A DNA stretch of 64,000 nt, from contig NZ_CP117516.1 in assembly GCF_028621955.1 (NCBI RefSeq), positions 2,936,001 to 3,000,000 of the forward strand. Direction: 5' to 3'. Origin of the DNA: Erythrobacter sp. BLCC-B19. GTDB taxonomy: Bacteria > Pseudomonadota > Alphaproteobacteria > Sphingomonadales > Sphingomonadaceae. Positions 36,234-45,017 of this stretch are shown here, one piece after another. Position 1 is the first letter of the stretch; every line of letters starts with the position of its first letter. The notes under the pieces are model-generated. The model saw nothing but the letters and a program-made list of their open reading frames with translations. It searched no databases and was not told the origin of the DNA. The position numbers were made by a program, and so were the translations under genes.

Positions 36234-37394
36234 ATGGCGACCCAGACCGACTATTACGCAACGCTCGAGTGCAGCCGCGACGCCGATGGCGCGACGCTCA
36301 AGAGCGCCTATCGCAAGCTCGCCATGAAGTGGCACCCGGACCGCAATCCGGGCGACGCGGGTGCCGAGGCCAAGTTCAAGGCGATCAACGAGGCCTATGA
36401 TTGCCTCAAGGACCCGCAGAAGCGCGCGGCCTATGATCGCTATGGCCATGAGGCTTTCACCCGCGGCATGAATGGCGGCGGCGGGGGTGGGCCGTTCGGC
36501 GGCGGCGGCTTTGGCGGGCGCGGTGCAGACGGTTTTGCCGACATCGGCGACATCTTCGAGACGATCTTCGGCAGCGCCTTTGGCGGCGGGGGCGGCGCGC
36601 AGCGTCAGCCCAACCGGCGCGGCGCCGATCTGCGCTATGATCTGCAGGTGAGCCTCGAAGAGGCATTCCACGGCAAATCGACCGAGATCGAGATCGAAGT
36701 CTCGCAATCCTGCGACACCTGCGACGGCACCGGCGCGACACCCGGCACCTCCGAACGCCAGTGCAATCTGTGCCATGGCATGGGCACAGTGCGCGCCAAG
36801 CAGGGCTTGTTCGTGATCGAGCGCCCGTGCCCGACCTGCAACGGGCGCGGCACGGTGATCGAAAACCCCTGCCGCGTCTGCCGGGGCGAGGGCAGGGTCG
36901 ACAAGGGGCAGACCTTGAAGGTCGAAATCCCCGCAGGTGTCGACACCGGCACCCGCATCCGCCTGTCAGGCAAGGGCGAGGCCGGCCAGCGCGGCGCGCC
37001 GCCGGGCGATCTCTACATCTTCCTCCACGTGAAGCCCCACGCCGTGTTCGAACGCGAAGGCACAACGCTGACGACGCGCGTGCCGGTGAGCTTCACCACG
37101 GCAGCGCTGGGGGGATGTGTCGAGATTCCCGATCTTGATGGCTCAACCAACCGGCTCGAAATTCCCGCTGGCATCCAGTCAGGCAAGCAGCTGCGCATTC
37201 GCGGGGCAGGTATGCCGGTGCTGCAAGGGCGCGGGCGGGGGGATCTCGTTGCCGAAATCGTGGTCGAAACCCCGACCAAACTTTCGCGCCGCCAGAAGGA
37301 AATCCTCGAGGAGTTCAAGGCGACCGAAACTGGCGATGAATGTCCCGAAAGCCGGGGCTTCTTCGACAAGCTGAAAGACGTGTTCGGGGGCTGA
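36234..37394 (+). CDS. dnaJ: Chaperone DnaJ
   Basis: A 386-residue co-chaperone. The J domain has HPD at 34-36 (KWHPDRNPG). A Gly-rich linker (FGGGGFGGRG) follows, then four zinc motifs CDTCDGTG, CNLCHGMG, CPTCNGRG and CRVCRGEG, and the C-terminal substrate domains. It begins 129 bases after dnaK, with the inverted repeat between. Confidence 0.97.
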   Translation: MATQTDYYATLECSRDADGATLKSAYRKLAMKWHPDRNPGDAGAEAKFKAINEAYDCLKDPQKRAAYDRYGHEAFTRGMNGGGGGGPFGGGGFGGRGADGFADIGDIFETIFGSAFGGGGGAQRQPNRRGADLRYDLQVSLEEAFHGKSTEIEIEVSQSCDTCDGTGATPGTSERQCNLCHGMGTVRAKQGLFVIERPCPTCNGRGTVIENPCRVCRGEGRVDKGQTLKVEIPAGVDTGTRIRLSGKGEAGQRGAPPGDLYIFLHVKPHAVFEREGTTLTTRVPVSFTTAALGGCVEIPDLDGSTNRLEIPAGIQSGKQLRIRGAGMPVLQGRGRGDLVAEIVVETPTKLSRRQKEILEEFKATETGDECPESRGFFDKLKDVFGG

Positions 37395-37401
37395 GGGCGG
37401 C

Positions 37402-38025
37402 GTGCTTCCCTCACTCCTGATCGTCGACGACTTTCTGGCTGATCCCTACGCGGCGCGGCGCGCGGCGCTGGGGCTGGAATATGATCCGGCCAAGCAGCAC
37501 GGCAATTTCCCCGGCCTGAATTCCTCCGCGCCGCTCGATACGGGCGCGCTCGACGCGGCGGTCTCGCGCCTGCTGGGCGTGACACTCGGCCCCGCGCCGG
37601 GCACGCAGCACGGCCATTGCCGCCTCACCCCCAAGGGCGCGAAAGGCAAGAGCGGGGTGCATATCGACCCCGCAAGCTATTCCGGCATCCTCTACCTCTC
37701 GCGCCCAGAAGATTGCGCAAGGCCGGATGCGGGCGGCACCGATTTTTTCCGTCACAAGCGCACCGGCTTGGAGGCCGTCCCGCAAGACCCGGCGCGCATC
37801 GCGGCGAGCGGTTACAGCGACGTCAATGCGCTGGTGGAGGATGTGGTCAACCGCGACACGACGCTCCCGGCCAAGTGGGAGCGCACCATGCGCGTGCCGG
37901 CTCGCTTCAACCGCCTGCTGCTGTTTTCGCCCTGGCAGTTCCACAACGCCGCCCCCGGTTTCGGCACGGCACCGGATGATTCGCGATTGGTGATGCTGTT
38001 GTTTTTTGCGCCGCTGAAGCCCTGA
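37402..38025 (+). CDS. DUF6445 family protein
   Basis: A 207-residue protein beginning at GTG 37402 (MLPSLLIVDDFLADPYAARR), with GAGGGCGG just upstream. The region HGNFPGLNSSAPLD matches DUF6445. Residues KSGVHIDPASYSGILYLS and later FSPWQFHNAAPGFG give HxD and a later His, as in 2-oxoglutarate-iron oxygenase-like folds. Enzyme activity is not known. It starts 7 bases after dnaJ, so it may be on the same transcript. Confidence 0.78.
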   Translation: MLPSLLIVDDFLADPYAARRAALGLEYDPAKQHGNFPGLNSSAPLDTGALDAAVSRLLGVTLGPAPGTQHGHCRLTPKGAKGKSGVHIDPASYSGILYLSRPEDCARPDAGGTDFFRHKRTGLEAVPQDPARIAASGYSDVNALVEDVVNRDTTLPAKWERTMRVPARFNRLLLFSPWQFHNAAPGFGTAPDDSRLVMLLFFAPLKP

Positions 38026-38045
38026 CCCCGCGATCGGCTTCTGCA

Positions 38046-38570
38046 ATGACGGCTGACACGCCTGCCATGACCATCGCCGCGCTCAGGCCATCCGACCTGC
38101 CCGCGGCGCTCGCGCTACAGGCTGAGTCCTATCCGCCATTTCTGGTCGAGGCGGAGGCCGCTTTTGCCAGCCGGATGACGCTTGCGGCAACCTATTCCCT
38201 TGCCGCCAGACGGGACGGCGTCTTGCTGGGCTATCTCCTCGCGCATGGCTGGGCCGAGCAATCGCCGCCGCCTGTGGGAACGGTGCTGGCCGAGGGCGTG
38301 CCGAGCGAGGTGCTGTTCATTCACGATCTGGCGGTATCCTCGGCAGGGCGCGGCCTCGGGATTGGTGAGGCCTTGATCGGCCACGCCTTCCAAGGGGCCG
38401 CGCGCGATGGTCTGCGCCGCGCAGAGCTGATCGCGGTGGAGGGTGCGGCTGCCTATTGGCGGCGCCTCGGCTTTACCGCCGCCGCGACCTCAGGCGCGCT
38501 GGCAGAAAAGGTCGCAACCTACGGCCCGCACGCCTGCTGGATGGCGCGTGATATTCCGCCGAGCGGCTAA
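38046..38570 (+). CDS. GNAT family N-acetyltransferase
   Basis: A 174-residue GNAT. The acetyl-CoA site is seen in FIHDLAVSSAGRGLGIGEALI (VxPxxRGxG-like form), with AYWRRLGFTAAA near the end. The acceptor is unknown. It follows the DUF6445 gene by 20 bases. The stop codon overlaps the convergent patatin gene. Confidence 0.86.
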   Translation: MTADTPAMTIAALRPSDLPAALALQAESYPPFLVEAEAAFASRMTLAATYSLAARRDGVLLGYLLAHGWAEQSPPPVGTVLAEGVPSEVLFIHDLAVSSAGRGLGIGEALIGHAFQGAARDGLRRAELIAVEGAAAYWRRLGFTAAATSGALAEKVATYGPHACWMARDIPPSG

Positions 38571-40885
38571 CCCATCCGCTCGCGCACTTCACCCCTGATC
38601 TGCTCCACCAGCCCGCGCTGGCAGCGCCCGGCGGCTTCCTCCTCATCGAGCACTGCCAGAAACGCCGCGCGCTTGGCCGCCGCGACGGCTTCGGCCCGCA
38701 TCGCGCCGGTCACGGTCGAGGCGACAAGGTCGATCATCCGCTCCGCTCCGTGGAGACGCCCCCACAGATAGTCGTTCTCGCGGTAGTCGCGGCTGAAGAA
38801 GGCGCCGAAATTGTAGAACTCGATCCCCCGCAGCGTCGCCGCCGTGCCGCCTTCGCGGATCGAGAGCGCATCGTCGGGCGAGATGCGGTCAATCTTGACC
38901 GGGTTGAACTCGTCGAGCCCCTCGCGGCGCGAGAGGGGGAGGGTCGCGACATCGTAGAAGGGAAAGCCCAGATAGGTCAGCAGCATCCGGCGCTTCAATG
39001 TCTTGGGGCTGTCTTCCAGCGCCTCGACCAGCATTTCCTCCGCCGCCAGATCAGTCGCCGGCAATAGCCGGGATGTGGCGAGGTAATCGAGCACCGCACC
39101 CGGCGCTTCGACCGCGCGCCGCGCGATTTCGGCAAAGTGGGCTGAGGCCAGAACGTCCTCGTCCGGCTGATAATACAGCGCCAGGATGCCATAGAGCTGG
39201 TCGCGGGCGCGATCGAGCGCATCTTCCGGGATGTCGGGATCGAGCTCCCAATCGCGCGCCAGCTTGCGGGCGAGCAGTTGCAGACGGCGGACGCGAAAGC
39301 CCGTGTCGTGCGCACGGAAGAAGGCGATCGCAGCCGGATTGGCACCGCCTTGCGCATCGGTGAGCTGCGACAGGCCGCGCGCCTCCAGCTCGCAGCGCAA
39401 GGCGTGCACCAATGGCCCGGGATCGGCGCCCTCGCGTCCTGCCGCCTTGAGGGTCAGCCGGGCGAGCGCCGTCAGGATCCCCTCGAACTTGACCAGAGCA
39501 TAGGCACCAAAGGCATAGCCTGCGCGCTCGGCTGCTGCCTGCTGGGCCTTGGCGCGCCATGCCGCAAGCCGCTTGGGGGTGGGGCGGTCGAGCAAGAAGG
39601 TATAGCCGAACAGCTTTTCCACCGCGCGGTCGATATCGCCTTGCAGCTCCATCACGATCCGCTTGATCCGTGCAGCGTCCTGCGACTGCTGGGCGATGCG
39701 TTCCAGATCGTCGCGGATCGGCTGTTCGCGCGGAATGGTGGAGAGCGAGCCGAAGATCGCGCCGAAGAACCCGATCCCGCGCGCGCGCATCGCCGGGGTC
39801 GGCCCGGCACCGTCGGGGCGCGGGTCGAGATAGACGAAGCGCCGGTCGACCTCGCGCTGGGCGGGGCGGCCGTGCAAGGCGGCGAGCGCAGCCCCGAAAG
39901 GCGCATTGACCAGCACCGCCCCGTCGATCAGCGCGACCTCGTCAACGCTGCGCTGCGCGACATGGGTCGGCATGGTGCGGGCAAGAAAGCTGCCGCGGTT
40001 CGCCCAGTGGTGCCCCTCGGCTTCGGCCAGCGCGTCGATTTCGGAGAGGGTGAGCGGCGGGAAGGCACCCGGAAAGCTCGCCGTGGCGCGCGCGGCGAGC
40101 ACCAGTTCGAGCGGATCACCCAGCATTGCATCAGCGCCTTGTCCACCCGCCCGCGCCCGAAAGGTGATCGGCAGGCGGTGCTCGGTTTCCTCGACCTGCG
40201 CGGGCGAGTTCAGCTGCAAGGTTTCGGCATGGCCGCGAAAATCGGTGGCGGTGACCGCCAGATCGACCGGGTGGCCGTGGGGGAGCAGCGGAACGCCGTC
40301 GCCTTCAGCCGCCATCTTGGTCAGCGCCTCGTAAAGCATTGCCGAAAAGCGCGCGCCCGAGAACGGCGGGTTGAACCACCGCCCGCGCACCAGCCGCGAC
40401 ACCTTGGCGCGCACCTCGGCGCGGGTTTCAGGCGAGACGGTGGCGCTCACCGCATTGCCGGGGCGGGCCAGAAACCATTCAGCGATCGGCTGCGCCCACA
40501 GCTTGGCATAGCGCCACATCGGCTCGGCATCAGGATCGGTCAGCGCTTCGACATCGGCATTGGACAGCCACAGATCGGTGAGCGGTTCGAGACTGTGTCC
40601 GGCATGGATCGCCTGCGCCAGGAACACCGCATTGATCCCCCCGGCGCTCGCCCCGGTGAGGATGTCGGGAAGGACGCGCACGCGCAGACCATGTTCACGC
40701 TCCACCAGCGCGAGAAAGTCGCGATAGGCCGCCGACACGCCGTCGAGATGCACGGCATCGGGATGGTGGAACGCGCGGCTCGCCCGGGCGAGGTGCCAGA
40801 CCTCCTTGGTGATACCGTGCATATAGACCGCAAGGCTGACGCCGCCGTAGCAGACAAGGGCAAGGCGCAGTTCCTTCTGGCGCAT
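38567..40885 (-). CDS. Patatin-like phospholipase (large)
   Basis: A 772-residue protein of the TIGR03607 patatin-like type. The nucleophile is S80 in GASAG (78-82), with the oxyanion region CYGGVSLAVY at 12-21. The Asp of the dyad is in LIDGAVLVNAPF near residue 315. The rest is helical and larger than plain patatins. It probably hydrolyses lipid acyl chains. It starts next to the divergent radA, with a small palindrome between. Confidence 0.88.
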   Translation of the reverse strand: MRQKELRLALVCYGGVSLAVYMHGITKEVWHLARASRAFHHPDAVHLDGVSAAYRDFLALVEREHGLRVRVLPDILTGASAGGINAVFLAQAIHAGHSLEPLTDLWLSNADVEALTDPDAEPMWRYAKLWAQPIAEWFLARPGNAVSATVSPETRAEVRAKVSRLVRGRWFNPPFSGARFSAMLYEALTKMAAEGDGVPLLPHGHPVDLAVTATDFRGHAETLQLNSPAQVEETEHRLPITFRARAGGQGADAMLGDPLELVLAARATASFPGAFPPLTLSEIDALAEAEGHHWANRGSFLARTMPTHVAQRSVDEVALIDGAVLVNAPFGAALAALHGRPAQREVDRRFVYLDPRPDGAGPTPAMRARGIGFFGAIFGSLSTIPREQPIRDDLERIAQQSQDAARIKRIVMELQGDIDRAVEKLFGYTFLLDRPTPKRLAAWRAKAQQAAAERAGYAFGAYALVKFEGILTALARLTLKAAGREGADPGPLVHALRCELEARGLSQLTDAQGGANPAAIAFFRAHDTGFRVRRLQLLARKLARDWELDPDIPEDALDRARDQLYGILALYYQPDEDVLASAHFAEIARRAVEAPGAVLDYLATSRLLPATDLAAEEMLVEALEDSPKTLKRRMLLTYLGFPFYDVATLPLSRREGLDEFNPVKIDRISPDDALSIREGGTAATLRGIEFYNFGAFFSRDYRENDYLWGRLHGAERMIDLVASTVTGAMRAEAVAAAKRAAFLAVLDEEEAAGRCQRGLVEQIRGEVRERMG

Positions 40886-40911
40886 GGCAAGTGTCTAGCG
40901 CGGCAGACAGG

Positions 40912-40926
40912 CGCAATGCAATTGCG
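40912..40926. other. Palindrome in the patatin-radA divergent region
   Basis: CGCAAT-GCA-ATTGCG is a perfect inverted repeat with six-base arms and a three-base centre, in the 73-base divergent gap. It is the size of a small operator, but no regulator is assigned. Confidence 0.35.
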
Positions 40927-40958
40927 TTCGTCATCTGTTCTCGTTATGGCGATCACCT

Positions 40959-42326
40959 ATGGCAAAAACCAAGCGCCGTTATGTGTGTCAGGAATGTGGG
41001 TCGGTGTCGCACCGCTGGCAGGGGCAATGCGCCGATTGCGGGCAGTGGAACACGCTGGTCGAGGATGTGCCCGCCACGGTGTTCTCGCAGAAGCACGACC
41101 TGTCGAGCGGTGGCAGGGCGGTGGCGTTCGAGCCGCTGAACGCGCCCACACAGTTGCCGGTGAGGAAGTCGACCGGCCTTGCTGAGTTCGACCGCGCATT
41201 GGGCGGCGGGCTGGTGCCAGGCTCGGCGGTGCTGCTCGGGGGCGATCCGGGGATCGGCAAGTCCACCTTGCTGCTCCAGACGGCGGCGACGATTGCGCGC
41301 GGCGGCAATGATGTGGTCTACGTCAGCGGTGAGGAAGCCGCCGGACAGGTGCGCCTGCGCGCCAGCCGGATGGGCGTGGCCGACGCGCCGATCCGGCTCG
41401 CGTCCGAGACCTCGGTGCGCGATATTCTGACGACGCTCGGCATGGGCCCGCCGCCAGCGCTGCTGGTGATCGATTCGATCCAGACGATGCATTCCGACAC
41501 GATCGAAGGCGCGCCCGGAACGGTCTCGCAGGTTCGCGGCTGCGCGCTTGAACTGATCCGCTACGCCAAGGAAAGCGGCTGCGCTCTGGTGCTGGTCGGC
41601 CATGTCACCAAGGACGGCACCATTGCCGGGCCGCGTGTGCTCGAACACATGGTCGATGTGGTGATGAGCTTCGAGGGCGAGCGCTCCCACCAGTATCGCA
41701 TCCTGCGCGCGCTGAAGAACCGCTTCGGCGCAGTGGATGAGATCGGTGTCTTTGCGATGGCGAGCGAAGGGCTGGAGGAGGTCGCCAATCCTTCGCTCCT
41801 GTTCCTGTCGGGCCGTGAGACGCCGCTGGCGGGTTCTGCAGTGTTTCCGGCGCTCGAAGGCACCCGGCCGGTGCTGGTCGAGATCCAGGCGCTGATCGTG
41901 CGCCTGCAATCGGGTGCGACCCCGCGCCGCGCGGTGGTGGGGTGGGATTCGGGGCGCCTCGCGATGCTGCTGGCGGTGCTGGAATCGCGCTGCGGGCTGA
42001 ACTTCTCGTCGGCGGAGGTCTATCTCAACATCGCCGGGGGCTACCGTCTGACCGATCCGGCGGCCGACCTGGCTGTAGCGGCTGCGCTGGTTTCGGCGCT
42101 GGCCGACCGGGCCTTGCCGGACAAGACCGCGTGGTTTGGCGAAGTCAGTCTTGCCGGCGAGATCCGCCCGGTTGCCCACGCGCCGCTGCGGCTGCGTGAG
42201 GCAGCCAAGCTCGGCTTTGCCCGGTGCTATGGCCCAGCGGGGGCGGTGCAGGGCGAGCGGGGTGCGGAATACCGCGGACTTGCTGCACTTGCGAACGTCG
42301 TTGACCAGGTGATGGGGAGCGCATAA
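40959..42326 (+). CDS. radA: DNA repair protein RadA
   Basis: A 455-residue RecA-like branch-migration helicase. Zinc ligands are C10, C13, C24 and C27. Walker A is GGDPGIGKST at about 94-103, and the RadA-specific KNRFGAVDEIGVF and a C-terminal Lon-like domain are seen. It leads a run with cvpA, a scaffold-like gene, an MHS carrier and alr. Confidence 0.95.
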   Translation: MAKTKRRYVCQECGSVSHRWQGQCADCGQWNTLVEDVPATVFSQKHDLSSGGRAVAFEPLNAPTQLPVRKSTGLAEFDRALGGGLVPGSAVLLGGDPGIGKSTLLLQTAATIARGGNDVVYVSGEEAAGQVRLRASRMGVADAPIRLASETSVRDILTTLGMGPPPALLVIDSIQTMHSDTIEGAPGTVSQVRGCALELIRYAKESGCALVLVGHVTKDGTIAGPRVLEHMVDVVMSFEGERSHQYRILRALKNRFGAVDEIGVFAMASEGLEEVANPSLLFLSGRETPLAGSAVFPALEGTRPVLVEIQALIVRLQSGATPRRAVVGWDSGRLAMLLAVLESRCGLNFSSAEVYLNIAGGYRLTDPAADLAVAAALVSALADRALPDKTAWFGEVSLAGEIRPVAHAPLRLREAAKLGFARCYGPAGAVQGERGAEYRGLAALANVVDQVMGSA

Positions 42327-42338
42327 TCGTTGCTGCCA

Positions 42339-42893
42339 ATGGCAGGTCTCGATTTCATTATTGCGTTTATCGTCGGCGTCGCCGCCATTGGCGGCTTCAT
42401 GCGCGGACTTGTGCAGGAAGTTCTGTCGCTTGCCGCGTGGATCATGGCAGCGATGGCGCTGCACTTCATCCACCCCGGCCTGACCGAGGGGCTGCGCCAC
42501 CTCTATCCGGTTTCCCCGGGCGATTCGCTGCTGGCCTTCGTCTTGCTGCTGCTGATCCCCTACGCGGCGATGAAACTCATCATCGGCAATGTCAGCGGTG
42601 CTTCGGATGGCGCGGTGCTTGGGCCGGTTGACCGGGTGCTAGGTTTCGGGTTCGGAGCCGTGAAGGGCGCATTGATCGCGGTCTTCGCCTTTGCGCTTCT
42701 GGTGACCGGCTTTGATGACAGCTGGGGTTACAAGGGGCGCCCGCAGTGGATCACGCAGGCGCGCACCTATTCGGCGGCCGATGCCTTTTCGCGCCAGCTG
42801 CTTCCCGAGATCGCCGTCCGGCGCGAACGGCTGCGCGGCGAATCCGAAGAGCGCGACCGTGCCGCCGCGCGTGCCGGGCGTCTGGTACGGTGA
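42339..42893 (+). CDS. cvpA: CvpA family membrane protein
   Basis: A 184-residue membrane protein starting MAGLDFIIAFIVGVAAIGGF at 42339, with four hydrophobic segments and the family motif FMRGLVQEVLSLAAWIMA. The C-terminus is charged. CvpA supports colicin V export and envelope stress tolerance. A TTG at 42330 is an alternative start. The stop overlaps the next gene by 4 bases (GTGA). Confidence 0.9.
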   Translation: MAGLDFIIAFIVGVAAIGGFMRGLVQEVLSLAAWIMAAMALHFIHPGLTEGLRHLYPVSPGDSLLAFVLLLLIPYAAMKLIIGNVSGASDGAVLGPVDRVLGFGFGAVKGALIAVFAFALLVTGFDDSWGYKGRPQWITQARTYSAADAFSRQLLPEIAVRRERLRGESEERDRAAARAGRLVR

Positions 42894-43324
42894 GCGCCCG
42901 CGCGGCGCAGAAGCTCTACACGCCTGAACTGCTCGGCCTTGCGACTGGCCTTGCAGAGTTTCCTCTTACCGAAGCGCTGCCTTTTCGTGCTGAGGCGCGT
43001 TCGCGCAGTTGCGGCAGCACGATAACTATTGGGCTTGCGCTGGGCGCGGCGGGACTGATCGCAGGCGTGGGCATGGCGATCAGCGCCTGCGCCATCGGGC
43101 AGGCCTCGGCCGCCGTATTCGCGCAGGGGGCAAAGGGGCGCGATCCGCGCGAGATTTGCGCCGCCGCCCGGGCGCTGGAAGCGTGGCTGGCAGGCGAGGG
43201 CGATGAACCCGATTGGCCTGGTATCGCCGCACTCTTCCCCGCGCGCGCGCACCCGGGACGGCATGGCGCATTGCTCTTGCCGTGGACGGCGGCCAGCAAG
43301 GCGCTTTCAAGCGTCGCAGCGTGA
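42890..43324 (+). CDS. IscU/NifU-like scaffold protein with two of three cysteines
   Basis: A 144-residue protein from a GTG at 42890. IscU-type ligands C41 (RSRSCGST) and C67 (AISACAIGQASA) are present. The place of the third cysteine reads RHGALLLPW, with no Cys. It is a likely Fe-S scaffold relative with an altered site; it may hold a labile cluster or act as a carrier. It overlaps cvpA by 4 bases. Confidence 0.78.
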   Translation: MSARAAQKLYTPELLGLATGLAEFPLTEALPFRAEARSRSCGSTITIGLALGAAGLIAGVGMAISACAIGQASAAVFAQGAKGRDPREICAAARALEAWLAGEGDEPDWPGIAALFPARAHPGRHGALLLPWTAASKALSSVAA

Positions 43325-43385
43325 CGCTAGGGACAGGGCGAAAGAGACTGTGCCGCCGGCAGGCGACAAAGGGGATGTAACAGAC

Positions 43386-45017
43386 ATGGCAGAGGCGCAG
43401 GCGCTCGCAGATCGCGAGCCGTCCGAGAAGGAAATCCGTCTGGTGATCGGCGCATCATCGGCGGGCACCATCTTCGAATGGTACGATTTCTTCATTTACG
43501 GCACGCTGGCCTACATCCTGAAGGACGCCTTCTACGCCACCGACAATGAAACGCTGGGCCTGCTGCTGGTGTGGTCGACCTTCGCGGTCGGTTTCGCCTT
43601 CCGCCCGCTGGGCGCGGTGCTGTTCGGCTTTCTGGGGGACAGGCTGGGCCGCAAATACACCTTCCTCGTGACGGTTACCCTGATGGGCATAGCGACTGCT
43701 GGCGTCGGCCTGATCCCCACTGTCGACACGATCGGCATGGCAGCGCCAATCATCGTCATTCTGCTTCGGGTCATTCAAGGGCTGGCACTGGGCGGGGAAT
43801 ACGGCGGCGCTGCGATCTACGTGGCCGAACACGCGCCGCCCGAGAAGCGCGGCTTTTACACGAGCTTCATCCAGGCGAGCGTTGCGGGAGGGTTTGTCCT
43901 GTCGATCATCGTCGTGCTCGCCTGCCGCGCGCTGATCCCGGCCGAAGCCTTTGCCGCCTGGGGCTGGCGTGTGCCGTTCCTGCTGTCGATCGCGCTGCTG
44001 GCGATTTCGCTGTGGATGCGTCTCAAACTGTCGGAAAGCCCTGTGTTCCAGGCGATGAAGGCCGCCGGGGAGACGTCCGGCAATCCTTTCGTCGAAAGCA
44101 TGACCTATCCCGGCAATCCCAAGCGGCTGTTTGTCGCGCTGTTCGGGATCACCGGCATCCTGACGACGGTGTGGTACACCGGGTTCTTCTCGGCGATGAG
44201 CTTCCTGCGTGGGCCCATGCACGTCGCCGACCTGACGGTCGAGCTGGTGCTGCTGGTGTCGGGCCTTGTCGTGATGAGTTTCTATGTGGTCGTCGGCAAG
44301 TGGTCCGACAGGGTGGGGCGCAAGCTGCCGATCATCATCGGTTCGGTGCTGAGCCTCGCGCTGCTGTTCCCGCTGTTCTGGCTGATGGGCAGCTTTGCCA
44401 ACCCCGGCCTTGCGGCGGCGGCAGAGAAGGCGCCCGTGGTGGTCAGCGGGCCGGCCTGCGAGACCGATCCCTTCGCCGAAATGTTCCAGCGCGAGCAGAC
44501 CGATTGCGGCAAGGTGCTTGAAACCCTCACGGCGTCGGGGGTGAAATATACCCTGACCGAGGGTGACATTGTCAGCATCACGGTTGGCGGCAATGCCGTT
44601 CCGGTCGACCCGGCATGGTTCGCCGACGGCGCTGCACGCAAAGCGGGGATCCATGCGGCGCTGGGCCTGTATGGCTTTGACTTCGCCAAACAGGAGCCGC
44701 CGCTGGCCAACGTCATCGGCATCGTTGCCGTCCTGCTGGCGCTGGGGATGCTTTCGGCGCTCACCTATGGCTCGGTCGCGGCGCTGCTGTCCGAGATGTT
44801 CCCCCCGCGCATCCGCTATTCCTCGATGTCGATTCCCTATCACATCGGGGCAGGCTATCTCGGCGGGTTCCTGCCGCTGATCGCGGGCGTGATCGTGGCG
44901 CGCACCGGGGATATCTATGCGGGTCTGTGGTACACCTGGGCCGTGGTCGCCTTCGGACTGCTGGTGGCCTGGTGGGGTATCCCCGGCGGCCCGCCGCGAG
45001 ACTTCGCGGATGACTGA
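43386..45017 (+). CDS. MHS-family MFS transporter with inserted periplasmic loop
   Basis: A 543-residue carrier. The sequence WYDFFIYGTLAYILK and FGFLGDRLGRKYTF is classic metabolite:H+ symporter (ProP/ShiA type). Residues about 345-435 are extra: a soluble stretch between helices 9 and 10, predicted periplasmic, with C358 and C374. That adds about 90 residues to the usual length. The start MAEAQALAD at 43386 is used rather than the long frame from 43203. Its stop overlaps alr by 8 bases. Substrate unknown. Confidence 0.85.
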   Translation: MAEAQALADREPSEKEIRLVIGASSAGTIFEWYDFFIYGTLAYILKDAFYATDNETLGLLLVWSTFAVGFAFRPLGAVLFGFLGDRLGRKYTFLVTVTLMGIATAGVGLIPTVDTIGMAAPIIVILLRVIQGLALGGEYGGAAIYVAEHAPPEKRGFYTSFIQASVAGGFVLSIIVVLACRALIPAEAFAAWGWRVPFLLSIALLAISLWMRLKLSESPVFQAMKAAGETSGNPFVESMTYPGNPKRLFVALFGITGILTTVWYTGFFSAMSFLRGPMHVADLTVELVLLVSGLVVMSFYVVVGKWSDRVGRKLPIIIGSVLSLALLFPLFWLMGSFANPGLAAAAEKAPVVVSGPACETDPFAEMFQREQTDCGKVLETLTASGVKYTLTEGDIVSITVGGNAVPVDPAWFADGAARKAGIHAALGLYGFDFAKQEPPLANVIGIVAVLLALGMLSALTYGSVAALLSEMFPPRIRYSSMSIPYHIGAGYLGGFLPLIAGVIVARTGDIYAGLWYTWAVVAFGLLVAWWGIPGGPPRDFADD

